From contig NC_051124.1 in the NCBI RefSeq assembly GCF_014839805.1, positions 3,844,001-3,908,000 on the forward strand: a DNA stretch of 64,000 nt, read 5' to 3'. Of this stretch, positions 39,501 to 44,859 are shown piece after piece. Position numbers and translations under genes: made by a program. The stretch is from Manduca sexta (taxonomy: Eukaryota; Arthropoda; Insecta; Lepidoptera; Sphingidae). The number at the start of each line of letters is the position of its first letter. Position 1 is the first letter of the stretch. A model generated the notes under the pieces. That model was not told the origin of the DNA, made no database searches, and saw only the letters and a program-made list of their open reading frames with translations.

Positions 39501-42500
39501 GACTATGGATTGCCACTTTTCATGATTCTAGCATACTTTTCTCGCTTCCTCCACCTTCATCATTGTCTTCATGCTATCCCGCCGGTTCCGGGTACTTTTG
39601 ACCTGGCCTTTACTAAGAATGTCAGACATCTGACATTAGAAGGTTCGGTGCGGTCGACCCCTACCGGCTCTTCCAACAGATTCGTTATTGTATAGTTATA
39701 ACTTTGGTGTTAACGATTTTTATTTCATTAAACTAGTTGTTATTGCTGGAAAATATTCTTAGTTATACGAGTATATTTTTGCCATTCATTTACGTCATGT
39801 TATAATTAAATAGCCTTCACAAACCAGTTATATTAATACATTAAGATCAGATCTTTGATACTCATTATTATATTATCATTACTCATCTGCATAGCATAAG
39901 ATGCCACATTACCTTCGCTTATCGAACACATTGATTGAATATTGGAAATTAATTTTGTTGTGTTCACATATCGCGAATCGGATGTCGAGCTATCATGACT
40001 GAGGTCATGGTATCCTCGTTAGCCAACTAACTGATAAATGATAGTACGTTAGTCACTCGCTCTGACATGAGAATGTGTTCATAAATTACCCTGTATACAG
40101 ACGACCTGCTAACTCTACTGCTAACTCGACCTGTATTACAAGCATTTAATGTTTGAGTTTGAATCATTTTGCTGGTAGGATATATTGTAAACGTATAGCG
40201 ACTATCGTACACAAGGTGTTTAAATCCACCATAGTGGACCACGTGTGTCGCGTCCCGTGATCAGCCTATATATATCCGATTCCAACAGGCCGGCATAATT
40301 GTGTCGACTGTCGAGGGGTAATCATCTCTCGTCACTCGACATTTTATTGGACCCCACTCCACTTACCATCAGGTGCAGTAGGGTCACTGTAGCCGTAAAA
40401 TAAAAAAAAATATAGAAATAACTTAGTCCAATGTCTGGAAGAATATTATTGTCTAAATTTCGATAAAAATTGAGAATTAAAATATTATTCATCAGAAAGA
40501 CTAAGTAGTGTTCATTATTTCCCGGGGCAGTCCAGATACGCCAATGAAGGCCATTGCCGGTTTTTATTGGTATATAGGTGTAAGGCATAGAGACTCGGTC
40601 CAATCCTCGCTCGTATGATGCTACATGAATATCTGTTATGCCTGCTATAACCGTTCCACACACCCCCAAATGGCGGAAGCAATAACGTGTTTTTCCGTTG
40701 AAAAAACAGAAGTGGTCATTAGTTGACTTTTAGTTTTTATCATAAGCTTTGACACTACGAAGGCATGTCCAACAAGATCTGAAAAACGTTCCTAAATTAC
40801 AATGGGGAAGTAGATAATTTATCTGGATTTCTGATCACAAGAATTATCAGAAATCCAGATATTAGATGATCTATGTACTAACAACCATTACTCAGACGAA
40901 GTATCTACCGTAATATTGGTAATAAATTCCACTTTTCGCATTGAAACAAACGATTTCAACATTAATTTCGGTATCGGAAACGTGTCACTACTCCCGAACA
41001 ATAATCTGGATTTAATGTTCCCTTTCAGTTATGCCTCTATCGATTATTCAAATCCCGTTTTGACAATGGACATGGAATTACAATTAATCAATGTCGGGCT
41101 TACTTGCATGAAAATGGAAAAGCGTTAAATTATTATTGGACTTACATCACTTTCGTCGCAGCGTAGGCAGGCCTCCTGCGAGATGGACCGACGATCTGGT
41201 GAAGGTCACCGGAGTCCGATGGATGAGGGCGGCCTAGATCCGGTCTCTATGGCGCTCAATGGGGTGGCCTATGTCCAGCTGTGGACGATTCCCGGCTGAA
41301 ATAAATACATCACTTTCGTCGAAAGAAGTTGTGGAGCCTTAGATGGCTTACTACCATAGTTAACGCTAATAGATAATAAATTATTTGGGTATGAGAAAAC
41401 TTCATGATAGACTTATTGCTAGGATATATCGTAGAGAGATCTCTAGTTATGAATTCTTTAGTTTATGTTAATAAACCAAAAGTAATACCTGAGCTTAAAG
41501 CTGAGATCCAACCCCATTTTAGTCAAAACCTGTATGAAAAGAATTATGGTCTGCTATCAGAACCGCGGTGTCCATTTGCTGTATATTTTATTCTATACTT
41601 GCATCGGAACATGTCTAATTTAGAAATCAATAAAAATATCACAACTCGCAATAAAAAATACGTGTTTTTATTTTTAAAGGAAATAGTAATTTCTTGTTGA
41701 GACACGGGTATAATAATTTCTCTACGTGTGTCTGAAATAAGGTCTCATATACACTGTTAGAATAATACTTTGTCTACGGGCTTCAAATATAACGTCCGCC
41801 TAGTTTTCATTCGGAACTATTTTTCTCCTGCATTGTTGAACCATTTTCATATCTTTTTTCATAACCTTCAGCCCTCGCGTCCGTTCATTCGTTTGACTGC
41901 TTTCTATCGAAATGATATTGAATAAAAAAGGTTTTTTAAGCCCACTGTCTGATTTTCTCTTACAAATGTTTCTACGAGATTTATCGACGGCGTACAACGG
42001 ACTTTATCTTAATAAATCTTCATTTTTTACTAGTTTGTATTCGAGTGTAATTTACGTGTAATTGAAATATTTATACTATCAAAGTGGTTTCTTCGCAATT
42101 TACGTTTTAATTAATCTTTCTTTTTTGCTATAGTATATTTCTAACATTTTCAGTCTATTGGATTTGTTAGTTCACGTAGTGTCATACGGAATTATAGATC
42201 TCCTATTTCACTTCTTTGCTTTTCAATGTTATATATAAGTATTTTAATGTCTAATTTGTCTATGAATAGTAAGTTATTTGTAGGTTTGAGTGCTCCACCT
42301 CATGCCTGTCGTTCGAAATTTAAACCAAATGTTAGGCATTTTTCAGTCTTACTTATAAAAATTTCGCAAAGCTATGCTTAGTTAAAACAAAAATTTACTC
42401 CATCAGCTGTAAGTCAAAACCCGCCATCCTGCCTCATAATAAGGTTTAACCTAGGAAACCGGTGATGTTTTTGACCCCTATTTAAGCAATTCTTAATCAC

Positions 42501-44859
42501 CTCTTAACGCTAGAACAAGTTTATAAGTAAGACTGATTATATTTAAATAGTATATTTATTTATAAACAGAGTATTTGTTGTATGTTGTTGTGTATATTAA
42601 CAGTTTTCTAATATTTCAGTTTTCAGTCCAAAATGTATTTATTTCTATAAAACTTTTATGTTGTCTTTACCGACCAGAGAAAGCTGCCTATTTTACCTAA
42701 GCCCAGCTTAATCGATCGATTAAGAGTATTTTGCAATAATCCGATAAAACCAAAGCATAGAATGAAATACGACGTAAACGAATTAAAAGAGATTGTTTGA
42801 ATAAAATGGTACAATTATTTTACTCAAGTTTGTTGCTTATACATATTATTTACTGGCATTTACTCGCGGCTTCGCCCGCGTGAAAAAGATTTTCGGGGAT
42901 AAAAATCCGGATTTATATTTTCAGGGATAAAAAGCAGCCTATTGCACTTAGGAGTATTGTAGCTTCCTATTAATGAAGAAGTTTAGTAGTTCCAGAGATT
43001 AGCGCGTTCAAACAAACTCTTCAGCTTTATATATTAGTATAGAATTATTCAGGTTCTCCAGCGGATTAAATATTGAGTTTACATAGGTTTAGTATAACAA
43101 GGGATACGCAACTATCTTAAAAGAGTACACAGCATTCATTTAAGTAATACGTACAGTGAAATAAAGCTATTTGCCTGATTTTTTCGTGGTTTTTGTATTA
43201 TAATTTTCTTCCGACTTTTCGAAGACTGCAGCCTGCATGATCATGGGGCGGACTGTATTATTGGCCGTCCGAAAAGTTAAAATTACAATAGCTAACTACA
43301 TCGAAACATTGGATGAAAATTATAATATAAAAATCGCGAAAACTCCAGAAAATTGTTTTATTTAAATATCTAACATTCGCGTAAACATACGAAGTCACAA
43401 TGCGTACCTACCTATATAGTGTTAACATTTTTATTACTTTTAAACGAGTGTTATTTAGTATAATATTCTTCCGAAGCGACCACCATGTCTACAATTTGTG
43501 ACGTTTTCAATAAACTTTCCTAAATTTAAACTTCGATCACGTGTCAAAACATCTTTGTTCTGATTGGTCCATTTTAACGATGAATTGAAAAAAGCTATTG
43601 GGATCGTTTTTAAAAACGGACGTTGATACGTAGAAAATTTGAGATATTTAATGTGACGGAATTAAACACACCACGTATATATCCGCGAAGGGGTATGCAG
43701 AGGCGCAACCAGGGCACCCACTTTTCTCCAAGTGGTCCGTCCCATGATATGATAGGAGGCGAGCCTATCGGGCACAAATTCCGGGTTGGTAGTGAGCATA
43801 AAACCCCAAATAAATGAATGAATTGAATCGGTAAAAAATCTAATTCACAAGCTTATAGGGGGTTGCATTATTCATAATCTAGCCTATCGTGTCAACGACT
43901 TTTAATCATGCCACAAACTTATTGTTCCGCGGACCATTTACAACTAATTTACAAATAAGGTTTGTGTTTTAATGTGAAACACGCGCTAATAGCCTCATTA
44001 ATAAAACGTATTGTACAATTATATTCTTTTAAAACAATAAAACATTGGGCAATGCTTGGTTTAGGCTGTGTTCTAGATTTTTAACTAGTATGCAGGCGGT
44101 AAGGGCTTACTTAAGTTGAATAATTATTCTATTTTAATCACTGTCGAATGATTGATGTGAACATATTTGATGTAGTTTGAAAGATTTACTTTACGGGGTT
44201 TGTATAATATGCATACCACCCCCAAAAAGGTATCGAAGATGTATTTATATCATCGGTTGAAGGGCTATTTTAAGCAATATTTTTTTTCGAAAAATTTTAA
44301 CTAGGTTTAAAATCATAGAAAAAAGTGCTGATTTTAAATATGTGTGAAACTTAGTGTCCCTAAAATATTTCGCTTAAGTTAAATAGTCCTTCAACCGCCG
44401 ATATGTATGTCCATTATGTTTTTAAGTATGGACTCATAACATAAGCTCACGGTTGTGTCTTATAATATTAAATCGCCAATCTTATTTCCGACCCGTTTGA
44501 CATACGCAAACATACCTATAGAATTTTTTTAATGTTCCTTACTATGCGTAGTTACTAGTTGGTATCGGTTTTAATTTTACGATTATTTTATGAGTCTCAT
44601 TACTTGCATGTTCGATAGGTTTTCTACCTAACTACCTAATGCATACTAAACTAATATATTTCGATTCCAGCACCAGTTCCCAGCGATGACTGACCTGAAG
44701 CTTGGCGGTATTCTGTACCTGGTCGGCGTGTTCTTCTTCAAGTCAGACGGGCGCATACCATTCGCCCACGCAATTTGGCACGTGTTCGTGGCTCTCGCCG
44801 CCACCGTCCACTACCTGGCCATACTGCGCCATCTCTTCCCCGAACTAAAATCTCAATGA
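3352..44859 (+). CDS. MMD: MMD-like PAQR seven-transmembrane receptor gene (5' part missing; three exons)
   Basis: Exons 3352-3542, 28714-28966 and 44671-44859 join in frame (phases 2 and 0) and give about 210 residues ending at TGA 44857-44859. Seen: all three PAQR signatures, E-x3-N-x3-H (ENVANVCTH) and S-x3-H (STTFH) in the first exon, the Asp of RCDRAMIY in the second, and H-x3-H (HAIWH) in the last. In the family these His, Asp and Ser residues line an intramembrane zinc site. The order of segments and the [16 protein letters not shown] block match the MMD/PAQR10-11 branch, which sits in lysosome or Golgi membranes. The N-terminal residues before the ENVAN motif were not found and are probably encoded before base 1. 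The introns, 25.2 and 15.7 kb, are filled with repeats. MMD versus its paralogue MMD2 cannot be decided here. Confidence 0.88.
3675..3850 (+). repeat. Dispersed tail repeat, copy 3 (degenerate)
   Basis: Contains CCGCGTAAGTAAGTTTTCCC, TTTCCCGGGATTAAAAGTAG and TCTCCATAGCAAATTTCATC, matching the 2554-2803 copy with a damaged head. Confidence 0.55.
4370..4486 (+). mobile_element. hAT-type MITE fragment (CAGTGGCGAAG end)
   Basis: Begins with CAGTGGCGAAG and continues with AAAGGGAACCTGA, as the left end of the full element at 21867-22528. The right end is missing and the fragment runs into another repeat at 4489, so it is truncated. Confidence 0.55.
4489..4717 (+). repeat. CATATG-palindrome repeat, copy 1
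   Basis: Starts at a T run followed by GAGACGAGCTGACC and CGCCTGATGGTAAGCGATAC. It ends with CTCACATATGAGAG, an inverted CATATG core, and ACCTACCAG. Related copies: 12854-13160 (+), 17440-17630 (-), 36311-36370 (+, partial) and 58830-59042 (-). It has no coding potential; class unknown, SINE-like or LINE 3' derived. Confidence 0.6.
4718..5065. other. Intron DNA, no feature seen
   Basis: AT-rich sequence between a repeat and the maT element. Nothing beyond short AT runs was recognised. Confidence 0.5.
5066..6373 (-). mobile_element. maT-type mariner (DD37D) transposon, apparently full length
   Basis: A 1308-bp element flanked by TA on both sides (5064-5065, 6374-6375). The ends are inverted repeats of about 24 bases: the left starts CCTAGTCTTGCCATAAATAT, the right read inward starts CTTAGTCTGGCCATAAATAC. 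Only a few mismatches separate them. Inside is one uninterrupted transposase frame on the - strand. Length, TA target, short terminal repeats and the DD37D signature fit the maT clade of Tc1/mariner elements, known from Lepidoptera and nematodes. Confidence 0.88.
5173..6231 (-). CDS. maT transposase (DD37D), uninterrupted
   Basis: 352 residues from MVWGDKEN (ATG 6231-6229) to the stop at 5173; an in-frame ATG at 6285 would add 18 residues, but MVWGDKEN sits better against the helix-turn-helix. Residues 1-115 form a bipartite helix-turn-helix DNA-binding region with a GRPR linker at about 59-62. The catalytic core shows D151 (LFTDEKIF), D247 (QQDSAPGH) and D285 ([12 protein letters not shown]), with exactly 37 residues between the last two. 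The protein would bind its terminal repeats and catalyse cut-and-paste transposition into TA. No stop or frameshift breaks it, so recent arrival or activity is possible. Confidence 0.92.
   Translation of the reverse strand: MVWGDKENRIAVIALHKVGMEPNAIFKTLHTLGISKMFVYRAINRYNETSSVCDRKRSGRPRSVRTKKVVKAVRERIRRNPVRKQKILSREMKIAPRTMSRILKDDLGLAAYKRRTGHFLTDNLKKNRVVKSKQLLKRYAKGGHRKILFTDEKIFTIEQHFNKQNDRIYAQSSKEASQLVDRVQRGHYPTSVMVWWGVSYEGVTEPYFCEKGIKTSAQVYQDTILEKVVKPLNITMFNNQVWSFQQDSAPGHKARSTQSWLESNVSDFIRAEDWPSSSPDLNPLDYDLWSVLESTACSKRHDNLESLKQSIRLAVKNFPMERVRASIDNWPHRLKGLYCSHWRPLRISFLYF
6596..6649. repeat. Perfect 24-bp inverted repeat with 6-nt loop
   Basis: The left arm 6596-6619 and right arm 6626-6649 are exact reverse complements around ATGTCA. 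The arms include CATTACGCCGCCTGATG and would form a very stable hairpin. A GCATGG-rich stretch lies just before it (6555-6585). It may be a fold-back end of a transposon; no coding role seen. Confidence 0.85.
6650..7672. other. Intron DNA with a 13-base G tract
   Basis: Holds a C-rich run near 6832-6852, a pure G tract at 7247-7259 and several small open frames without recognisable motifs. No exon or RNA gene was seen. Confidence 0.5.
7673..7923 (+). mobile_element. tRNA-derived SINE, family A, full length
   Basis: Flanked by a perfect 12-bp duplication TATGAAGTTACG (7661-7672 and 7924-7935). The head has RNA polymerase III promoter boxes: box A-like GGTGGCGTAGTTG and box B GGTTCGAATCC. The body carries GTCTGGAATTTGTGCCCGAT and the phrase CCCCTTCGGGGATAAAA near the end. 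Truncated relatives are at 30978-31153 and 43672-43818. SINEs depend on a LINE for movement; the partner is not identified here. Confidence 0.88.
7936..8856. other. Intron DNA, no gene seen
   Basis: AT-rich. A small open frame at 8288-8479 covers a less AT-rich patch but has no recognisable domain or convincing splice sites. Confidence 0.45.
9112..9426 (+). mobile_element. tRNA-derived SINE, family B, full length
   Basis: Flanked by an 11-bp duplication TATGAATAACG (9101-9111, 9427-9437). The head shows box A-like GATAGCCTAGTTGG and box B GGTTCAAATCC. The body has TCGTGAGGAAACCTGCATAC and GGCCAGCGTGGTGGACTAAC, typical of a widespread lepidopteran SINE (recalled). No coding capacity. Confidence 0.88.
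9438..10150. other. Intron DNA, no feature seen
   Basis: Nothing recognised apart from short GATGA-type repeats near 9775-9810. Confidence 0.45.
10151..10312 (+). repeat. GGCCGGCATAATTGTGTCGAC repeat family, copy 1 (one half only)
   Basis: Contains CCGTACACAAGGTGTAAAAC and GTAGTGGCCCACGTAAGTGT, which correspond to the same half of the copies at 40185-40395 (+) and 63115-63350 (-). The other half, with the palindromic GTCGAC core, is missing. Confidence 0.5.
10505..11518. mobile_element. 1014-bp non-coding element with inverted ends, copy 1
   Basis: Begins AGGCGCGTTGGGGTAAGATC and ends with CCCCAACGCACT, giving an inverted repeat around GCGTTGGGGTAA. It is nearly identical over its whole length to copy 2 at 11608-12621, which is also exactly 1014 bp by these ends. 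A 122-codon open frame (10815-11183) is broken in copy 2 by a T-run difference, so it is unlikely to encode protein. A clear target duplication was not found here. Class unknown; a non-autonomous DNA transposon is inferred. Confidence 0.7.
11608..12621. mobile_element. 1014-bp non-coding element with inverted ends, copy 2
   Basis: Same element as 10505-11518 in the same orientation, only 89 bp downstream. It ends with TTTACCCCAACGCACCT and is flanked on both sides by TATGTA (11602-11607 and 12622-12627), a possible 6-bp target duplication. The two copies differ by scattered substitutions and homopolymer length. Confidence 0.72.
12854..13160 (+). repeat. CATATG-palindrome repeat, copy 2 (longest)
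   Basis: Has the T run, GACAAGACGAGCTTCG, CATTCGCCTGATGATAAGCG, GTATTGTTTGGTATTCCACC, GCGCTCGCCATCTTGAGACA, and ends GTCACATATGAGAGACCTAC. It is the most complete of the five copies listed at 4489-4717. Confidence 0.65.
13287..13430 (-). repeat. Dispersed tail repeat, copy 4
   Basis: The reverse strand gives GACCAAAAGCTAG complement, CTCGCCCGCGTGAC, TTTTCCCGGGATTAAAAGTA and CAAAATCGGTTCAGTAGTTC, as in the 2554-2803 family. Confidence 0.55.
13431..15408. other. Intron DNA, no gene seen
   Basis: AT-rich. Around 14520-14650 are phrases (CCAATCAAAATCTTA, AATTGGTTCATTTTC) similar to others near 43535-43620 and 62490-62540, perhaps one old repeat family. No exon recognised. Confidence 0.4.
15409..15605 (+). 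repeat. Degenerate tRNA-derived SINE remnant
   Basis: GCCTCCGTGACGCAGTGGAT resembles a tRNA-like SINE head with box A, but the box B region (GGATTCTCATCGAGTCC) is decayed. The tail has TACCGGGAGTGGATATTGTA and CCTTCGTAAGGTGCGACTTG. No target duplication was found. Confidence 0.4.
15606..17439. other. Intron DNA, no gene seen
   Basis: Only a weak box B-like GGTTCAATCC near 16411 within an otherwise decayed SINE-like patch (16360-16440). No exon, RNA gene or clear mobile element seen. Confidence 0.4.
17440..17630 (-). repeat. CATATG-palindrome repeat, copy 3 (truncated)
   Basis: Reverse orientation. Contains AAGATGGCGAGCGCAGTCAA, GGTGTTGGATGGTGTTTCTA and GGCGGACGGCAAGCTCGTCT, but lacks the CATATG end. 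Confidence 0.6.
17992..18030. repeat. Perfect 16-bp inverted repeat, 7-nt loop
   Basis: AACCGGCTCTATTTCC (17992-18007) and its exact reverse complement (18015-18030) flank ACTGGGC. Weaker outer pairing (CCACTTACGTTC with GCGAACGTGG) suggests a longer, decayed fold-back element. Confidence 0.8.
18180..18325 (+). repeat. GGCCGGCATAATTGTGTCGAC repeat family, copy 2 (degenerate)
   Basis: Contains CAGGCCGGCATAATTGTGTC, CAGTCGACTATC and GGTGCTGTAGGGTC, matching the 40185-40395 copy. Confidence 0.55.
18326..21866. other. Intron DNA with one GC-richer island at 18990-19340
   Basis: The island at 18990-19340 carries overlapping open frames on both strands (18963-19184 -, 19120-19338 +) but no recognisable domain. 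The rest is AT-rich without recognised features. Confidence 0.4.
21867..22528. mobile_element. hAT-type MITE, 662 bp, with 8-bp target duplication
   Basis: Terminal inverted repeat CAGTGGCGAAG at the left and CTTCGCCACTG at the right, flanked by the perfect 8-bp duplication CTAGACAA (21859-21866, 22529-22536). Eight-base duplications and CAG-starting ends are typical of hAT elements. There is no transposase frame, so it is non-autonomous. Fragments of the same family lie at 4370-4486 and 33094-33190. Confidence 0.88.
22537..24206. other. Intron DNA with a GC-rich island at 23540-23790
   Basis: The island (GTGAGCCGGACTAAGGCTTC to about GTGATGTCATTTGTCACGGG) stands out from AT-rich surroundings, has no long open frame, and contains TGATGTCA and similar short palindromes. 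It could be an enhancer or conserved non-coding element. The remainder shows nothing. Confidence 0.4.
24582..24795. mobile_element. PIF/Harbinger-type MITE fragment inside the hAT element
   Basis: Closely resembles 48654-48912 from its left end (TTATTCATAGACGTT-like) through GTTATTTATCTAAGGACGGA, GGCAGCCTTTGCAGTG and CAGCAAGCTGTTAGATAAAC. It stops after GTTGAGAAACA, so the right terminal repeat is lost at the join with the LINE fragment. Confidence 0.8.
24790..26853 (-). pseudogene. LINE fragment: endonuclease and reverse transcriptase, broken
   Basis: On the - strand, from high to low coordinates: an APE-type endonuclease ([10 protein letters not shown] near 26820, [14 protein letters not shown] near 26750, [17 protein letters not shown] near 26500, PHHDLIY near 26310), then reverse transcriptase 25829-25149 (motif [20 protein letters not shown]), then motif C as YTDD at 24994-24983 and GSSRLLNRL near 24820. 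Stops and frameshifts break it into pieces. It starts inside the endonuclease and ends before the LINE 3' end, so both termini are missing. It belongs to the Jockey/CR1/L2-like non-LTR group; the exact clade is uncertain. Confidence 0.85.
25149..25829 (-). pseudogene. Longest open piece of the LINE reverse transcriptase (226 aa)
   Basis: Contains fingers and palm motifs: [20 protein letters not shown]-like [32 protein letters not shown] and the catalytic Asp of [14 protein letters not shown]. It ends at a stop just after YLQGHQ, before the YTDD box, which is in another frame downstream. Not a functional gene. Confidence 0.85.
27069..28713. other. Intron DNA, no gene seen
   Basis: AT-rich. 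Open frames at 27771-27965 and 28165-28410 (both -) show no motif. No repeat with clear ends recognised. Confidence 0.45.
28714..28966 (+). CDS. MMD: MMD-like exon b (central membrane helices)
   Basis: Acceptor TTTTGCAG ends at 28713; donor GTACGT starts at 28967. It completes the Thr codon from the first exon and reads [20 protein letters not shown] onward, with at least three hydrophobic helices, ending IIVTSN in phase 0. The Asp in HRCDR is the PAQR motif B acid. Confidence 0.88.
28967..30547. other. Intron DNA, no gene seen
   Basis: Start of the 15.7-kb intron of the MMD-like gene. The phrase TTCAACCGACTTCGAAAAAAG (30369 on) is a common lepidopteran LINE-tail motif, but boundaries are unclear. 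Confidence 0.4.
30548..30800 (+). repeat. LINE-tail-like repeat, copy 5 (diverged)
   Basis: Starts CTAGGCGTTGTTCGCGACTT and includes AAATTTCATCCAAATCCGTT, CAGTTGTTTTTGCGTTTACT and an end with TTTAGAATATTAGTAAAAGT. Same structural plan as 2554-2803 but more diverged. Confidence 0.5.
30978..31153 (+). mobile_element. SINE family A, 5'-truncated copy
   Basis: Matches the 7673-7923 SINE from GATATTGGGATTTTC to the CCTTCGGATATAAAAGGCAT end but lacks the tRNA-like head. It is flanked by a 14-base duplication with one mismatch, TATGACT[G/C]GAGTAA (30964-30977, 31154-31167), so it arrived already truncated. Confidence 0.8.
31168..31929. other. Intron DNA, no gene seen
   Basis: Two small open frames (31432-31623 -, 31598-31834 +) show no motif or splice context. 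Nothing else recognised. Confidence 0.4.
31930..32112 (-). repeat. Dispersed tail repeat, copy 6 (diverged)
   Basis: The + strand ends TTTTTCACGCGGGCGAATCC, the inverted GC head of the 2554-2803 family, preceded by AACGGGAAAGG and, further up, ACAGCTGAACTGATTTAGTT. Confidence 0.5.
32630..32990 (+). repeat. Unclassified dispersed repeat, copy 1
   Basis: Shares ACTAGATGTGGCGTTCC, TGAACTGCAATCC and AGTTTATATGGACGTTCGTG plus ATATACGTCAATG with the block at 35960-36278, in the same order and orientation. Outside those blocks the two differ. No coding potential. Confidence 0.55.
33094..33190 (-). repeat. Two adjacent remnants of hAT-MITE ends
   Basis: ATCGGGTTCCTTTTTGGAAA with TTCACACTTCCCCACTG matches, inverted, the left end of the MITE at 21867; GGTTCCCTTTTGGAGAATTT with CCCTCGCCATTG directly follows as a second, more diverged copy. 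Confidence 0.55.
33191..34040. other. Intron DNA, no gene seen
   Basis: Some short C/G-rich runs near 33190-33250, then AT-rich sequence. No feature recognised. Confidence 0.4.
34041..34248 (+). repeat. Dispersed tail repeat, copy 7
   Basis: ACTAGCTCGCAGCTTCGCTC, GTGTTTTCCGCGATAAAAGT, TTCCCAGGGTCATAAACTAT, TCCATACCAAATTTCATAAA and AAATCCGTTCAGTAGATTTT follow the 2554-2803 plan in full, ending at CATAGAT. Confidence 0.65.
34249..34940. other. Intron DNA, no gene seen
   Basis: No supported feature. Confidence 0.4.
34941..35222 (+). repeat. Second type of LINE-tail-like repeat
   Basis: From CTAGCTAACGCGACAGACGT to AAATCGGTCCAGCCGTTCAC, GCGTGATGGCGTGACCAAGG, and ATTTTTATTTATAGATA. The order (CTAGC head, 'AAATCGGTCCAGC' block, TATAGAT end) is typical of RTE-like 3' ends in Lepidoptera (recalled). 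Confidence 0.55.
35223..35959. other. Intron DNA, no gene seen
   Basis: No supported exon; open frames here lack motifs. Confidence 0.4.
35960..36278 (+). repeat. Unclassified dispersed repeat, copy 2
   Basis: Shares TACTAGATCTGGCGTTCCAC, ACTGCAATCC and AGTTTATATGGACGTTTGTG with ATATACGTCAATG with 32630-32990 (see there). Confidence 0.55.
36311..36370 (+). repeat. CATATG-palindrome repeat, copy 4 (short fragment)
   Basis: TTGAAAGACGAGACGAGGTC, GATAAGCGCTATGC and CCCATAAACAATAG match the start of 12854-13160 only. Confidence 0.45.
37125..37315. repeat. Imperfect fold-back, probably an old MITE
   Basis: TTCTCACTTTTATATAAAGTC and TTATCTGGCGATTG on the left pair, inverted, with GATTGAATATAAAAGTGAGA and CAATCACCAGATATAA on the right. 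Several indels; ends are not sharp. Confidence 0.45.
37316..38285. other. Intron DNA, no gene seen
   Basis: AT-rich, nothing supported. Confidence 0.4.
38290..39019. mobile_element. Inverted-repeat element of unknown class, host of a nested fold-back MITE
   Basis: The ends read CAGAGTCATTTTGACATTGC and, inverted, CAGGCTCATTTTGACATTGC; about 24 bp pair with two mismatches. TATA flanks both sides (38286-38289, 39020-39023), a possible 4-bp target duplication. No transposase frame. A separate fold-back element (38331-38687) sits near its left end. Confidence 0.72.
38327..38691. mobile_element. Fold-back MITE with arms of about 175 bp, TTAA at both ends
   Basis: The left arm starts TTAAGGTGGTAGCTCAAGGT; the right arm ends ACCTTGAGCTACCACCTTAA. 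The arms are near-perfect reverse complements around a centre at about 38509. A transcript would form a hairpin over 170 bp long. TTAA on both sides fits a piggyBac-like target, but could be part of the repeat. Confidence 0.85.
39448..39665 (+). repeat. Lepidopteran dispersed repeat fragment, class unknown
   Basis: AACACGCTCTATCCCATAGG and GGTAGGCAGAGACTATGGAT, then TTGCCACTTTTCATGATTCT, form a phrase common in moth and butterfly repeats (recalled). No ends or duplication defined. Confidence 0.4.
40185..40395 (+). repeat. GGCCGGCATAATTGTGTCGAC repeat family, copy 3
   Basis: Contains GCGACTATCGTACACAAGGT, CCAACAGGCCGGCATAATTG, TGTCGACTGTCGAGGGGTAA and CTTACCATCAGGTGCAGTAG. The copy at 63115-63350 is the same in reverse. 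Confidence 0.65.
40821..40860. repeat. Perfect 15-bp inverted repeat, 10-nt loop
   Basis: ATCTGGATTTCTGAT (40821-40835) and its exact reverse complement (40846-40860) flank CACAAGAATT. Weaker outer pairing (TAGATAATTT with ATTAGATGATCTA) extends it. Confidence 0.75.
41159..41305 (+). mobile_element. 5'-truncated LINE tail, 147 bp, with 16-bp target duplication
   Basis: Flanked by a perfect 16-bp duplication TACATCACTTTCGTCG (41143-41158, 41306-41321). The sequence encodes a LINE ORF2 C-terminus in pieces: [14 protein letters not shown], then RSLWRSM and, after a shift, AYVQLW-like residues. It ends with AATAAATA. GRPxxRWxDD with a trailing RSLW is typical of RTE-type LINEs in Lepidoptera. 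Confidence 0.85.
41322..42851. other. Intron DNA, no gene seen
   Basis: A 98-codon open frame at 41404-41700 (+) lacks recognisable motifs or splice sites. Nothing else supported. Confidence 0.4.
42852..43040 (+). repeat. Dispersed tail repeat, copy 8
   Basis: TACTCGCGGCTTCGCCCGCG, GATTTTCGGGGATAAAAATC and TATTTTCAGGGATAAAAAGC follow the 2554-2803 plan. It runs into an inverted fragment of the 213-405 repeat (TTCAGCTTTATATATTAGTA). Confidence 0.55.
43184..43352. mobile_element. Fold-back MITE, family C, copy 1
   Basis: The left end TTTTCGTGGTTTTTGTATTA and AATTTTCTTCCGAC pair with the right ATGAAAATTATAATATAAAA and ATCGCGAAAA. The same plan and motifs occur at 56979-57126. No coding potential. 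Confidence 0.65.
43672..43818 (-). mobile_element. SINE family A, truncated copy
   Basis: The + strand shows CGCGAAGGGGTATGCAGAGG, GGGCACCCACTTTTCTCCAA and GGCACAAATTCCGGGTTGG, the reverse complement of the 7673-7923 body. The tRNA-like head is missing; no clear duplication. Confidence 0.75.
43819..44670. other. Intron DNA before the last MMD-like exon
   Basis: AT-rich; no repeat with defined ends or extra exon recognised. Confidence 0.45.
44671..44859 (+). CDS. MMD: MMD-like terminal exon (H-x3-H motif, stop)
   Basis: Acceptor GATTCCAG ends at 44670. The exon reads [20 protein letters not shown], then [20 protein letters not shown] and a last membrane helix, and stops with TGA at 44857. 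HAIWH is the C-terminal zinc-ligand pair of PAQR proteins. The 63-codon exon is GC-rich compared with its surroundings. Confidence 0.9.
   Translation, partial: HQFPAMTDLKLGGILYLVGVFFFKSDGRIPFAHAIWHVFVALAATVHYLAILRHLFPELKSQ

Noticed and set aside
40322..40669. 115-codon open frame on the - strand
   Set aside because: It overlaps the GGCCGGCATAATTGTGTCGAC repeat family and has no motif.
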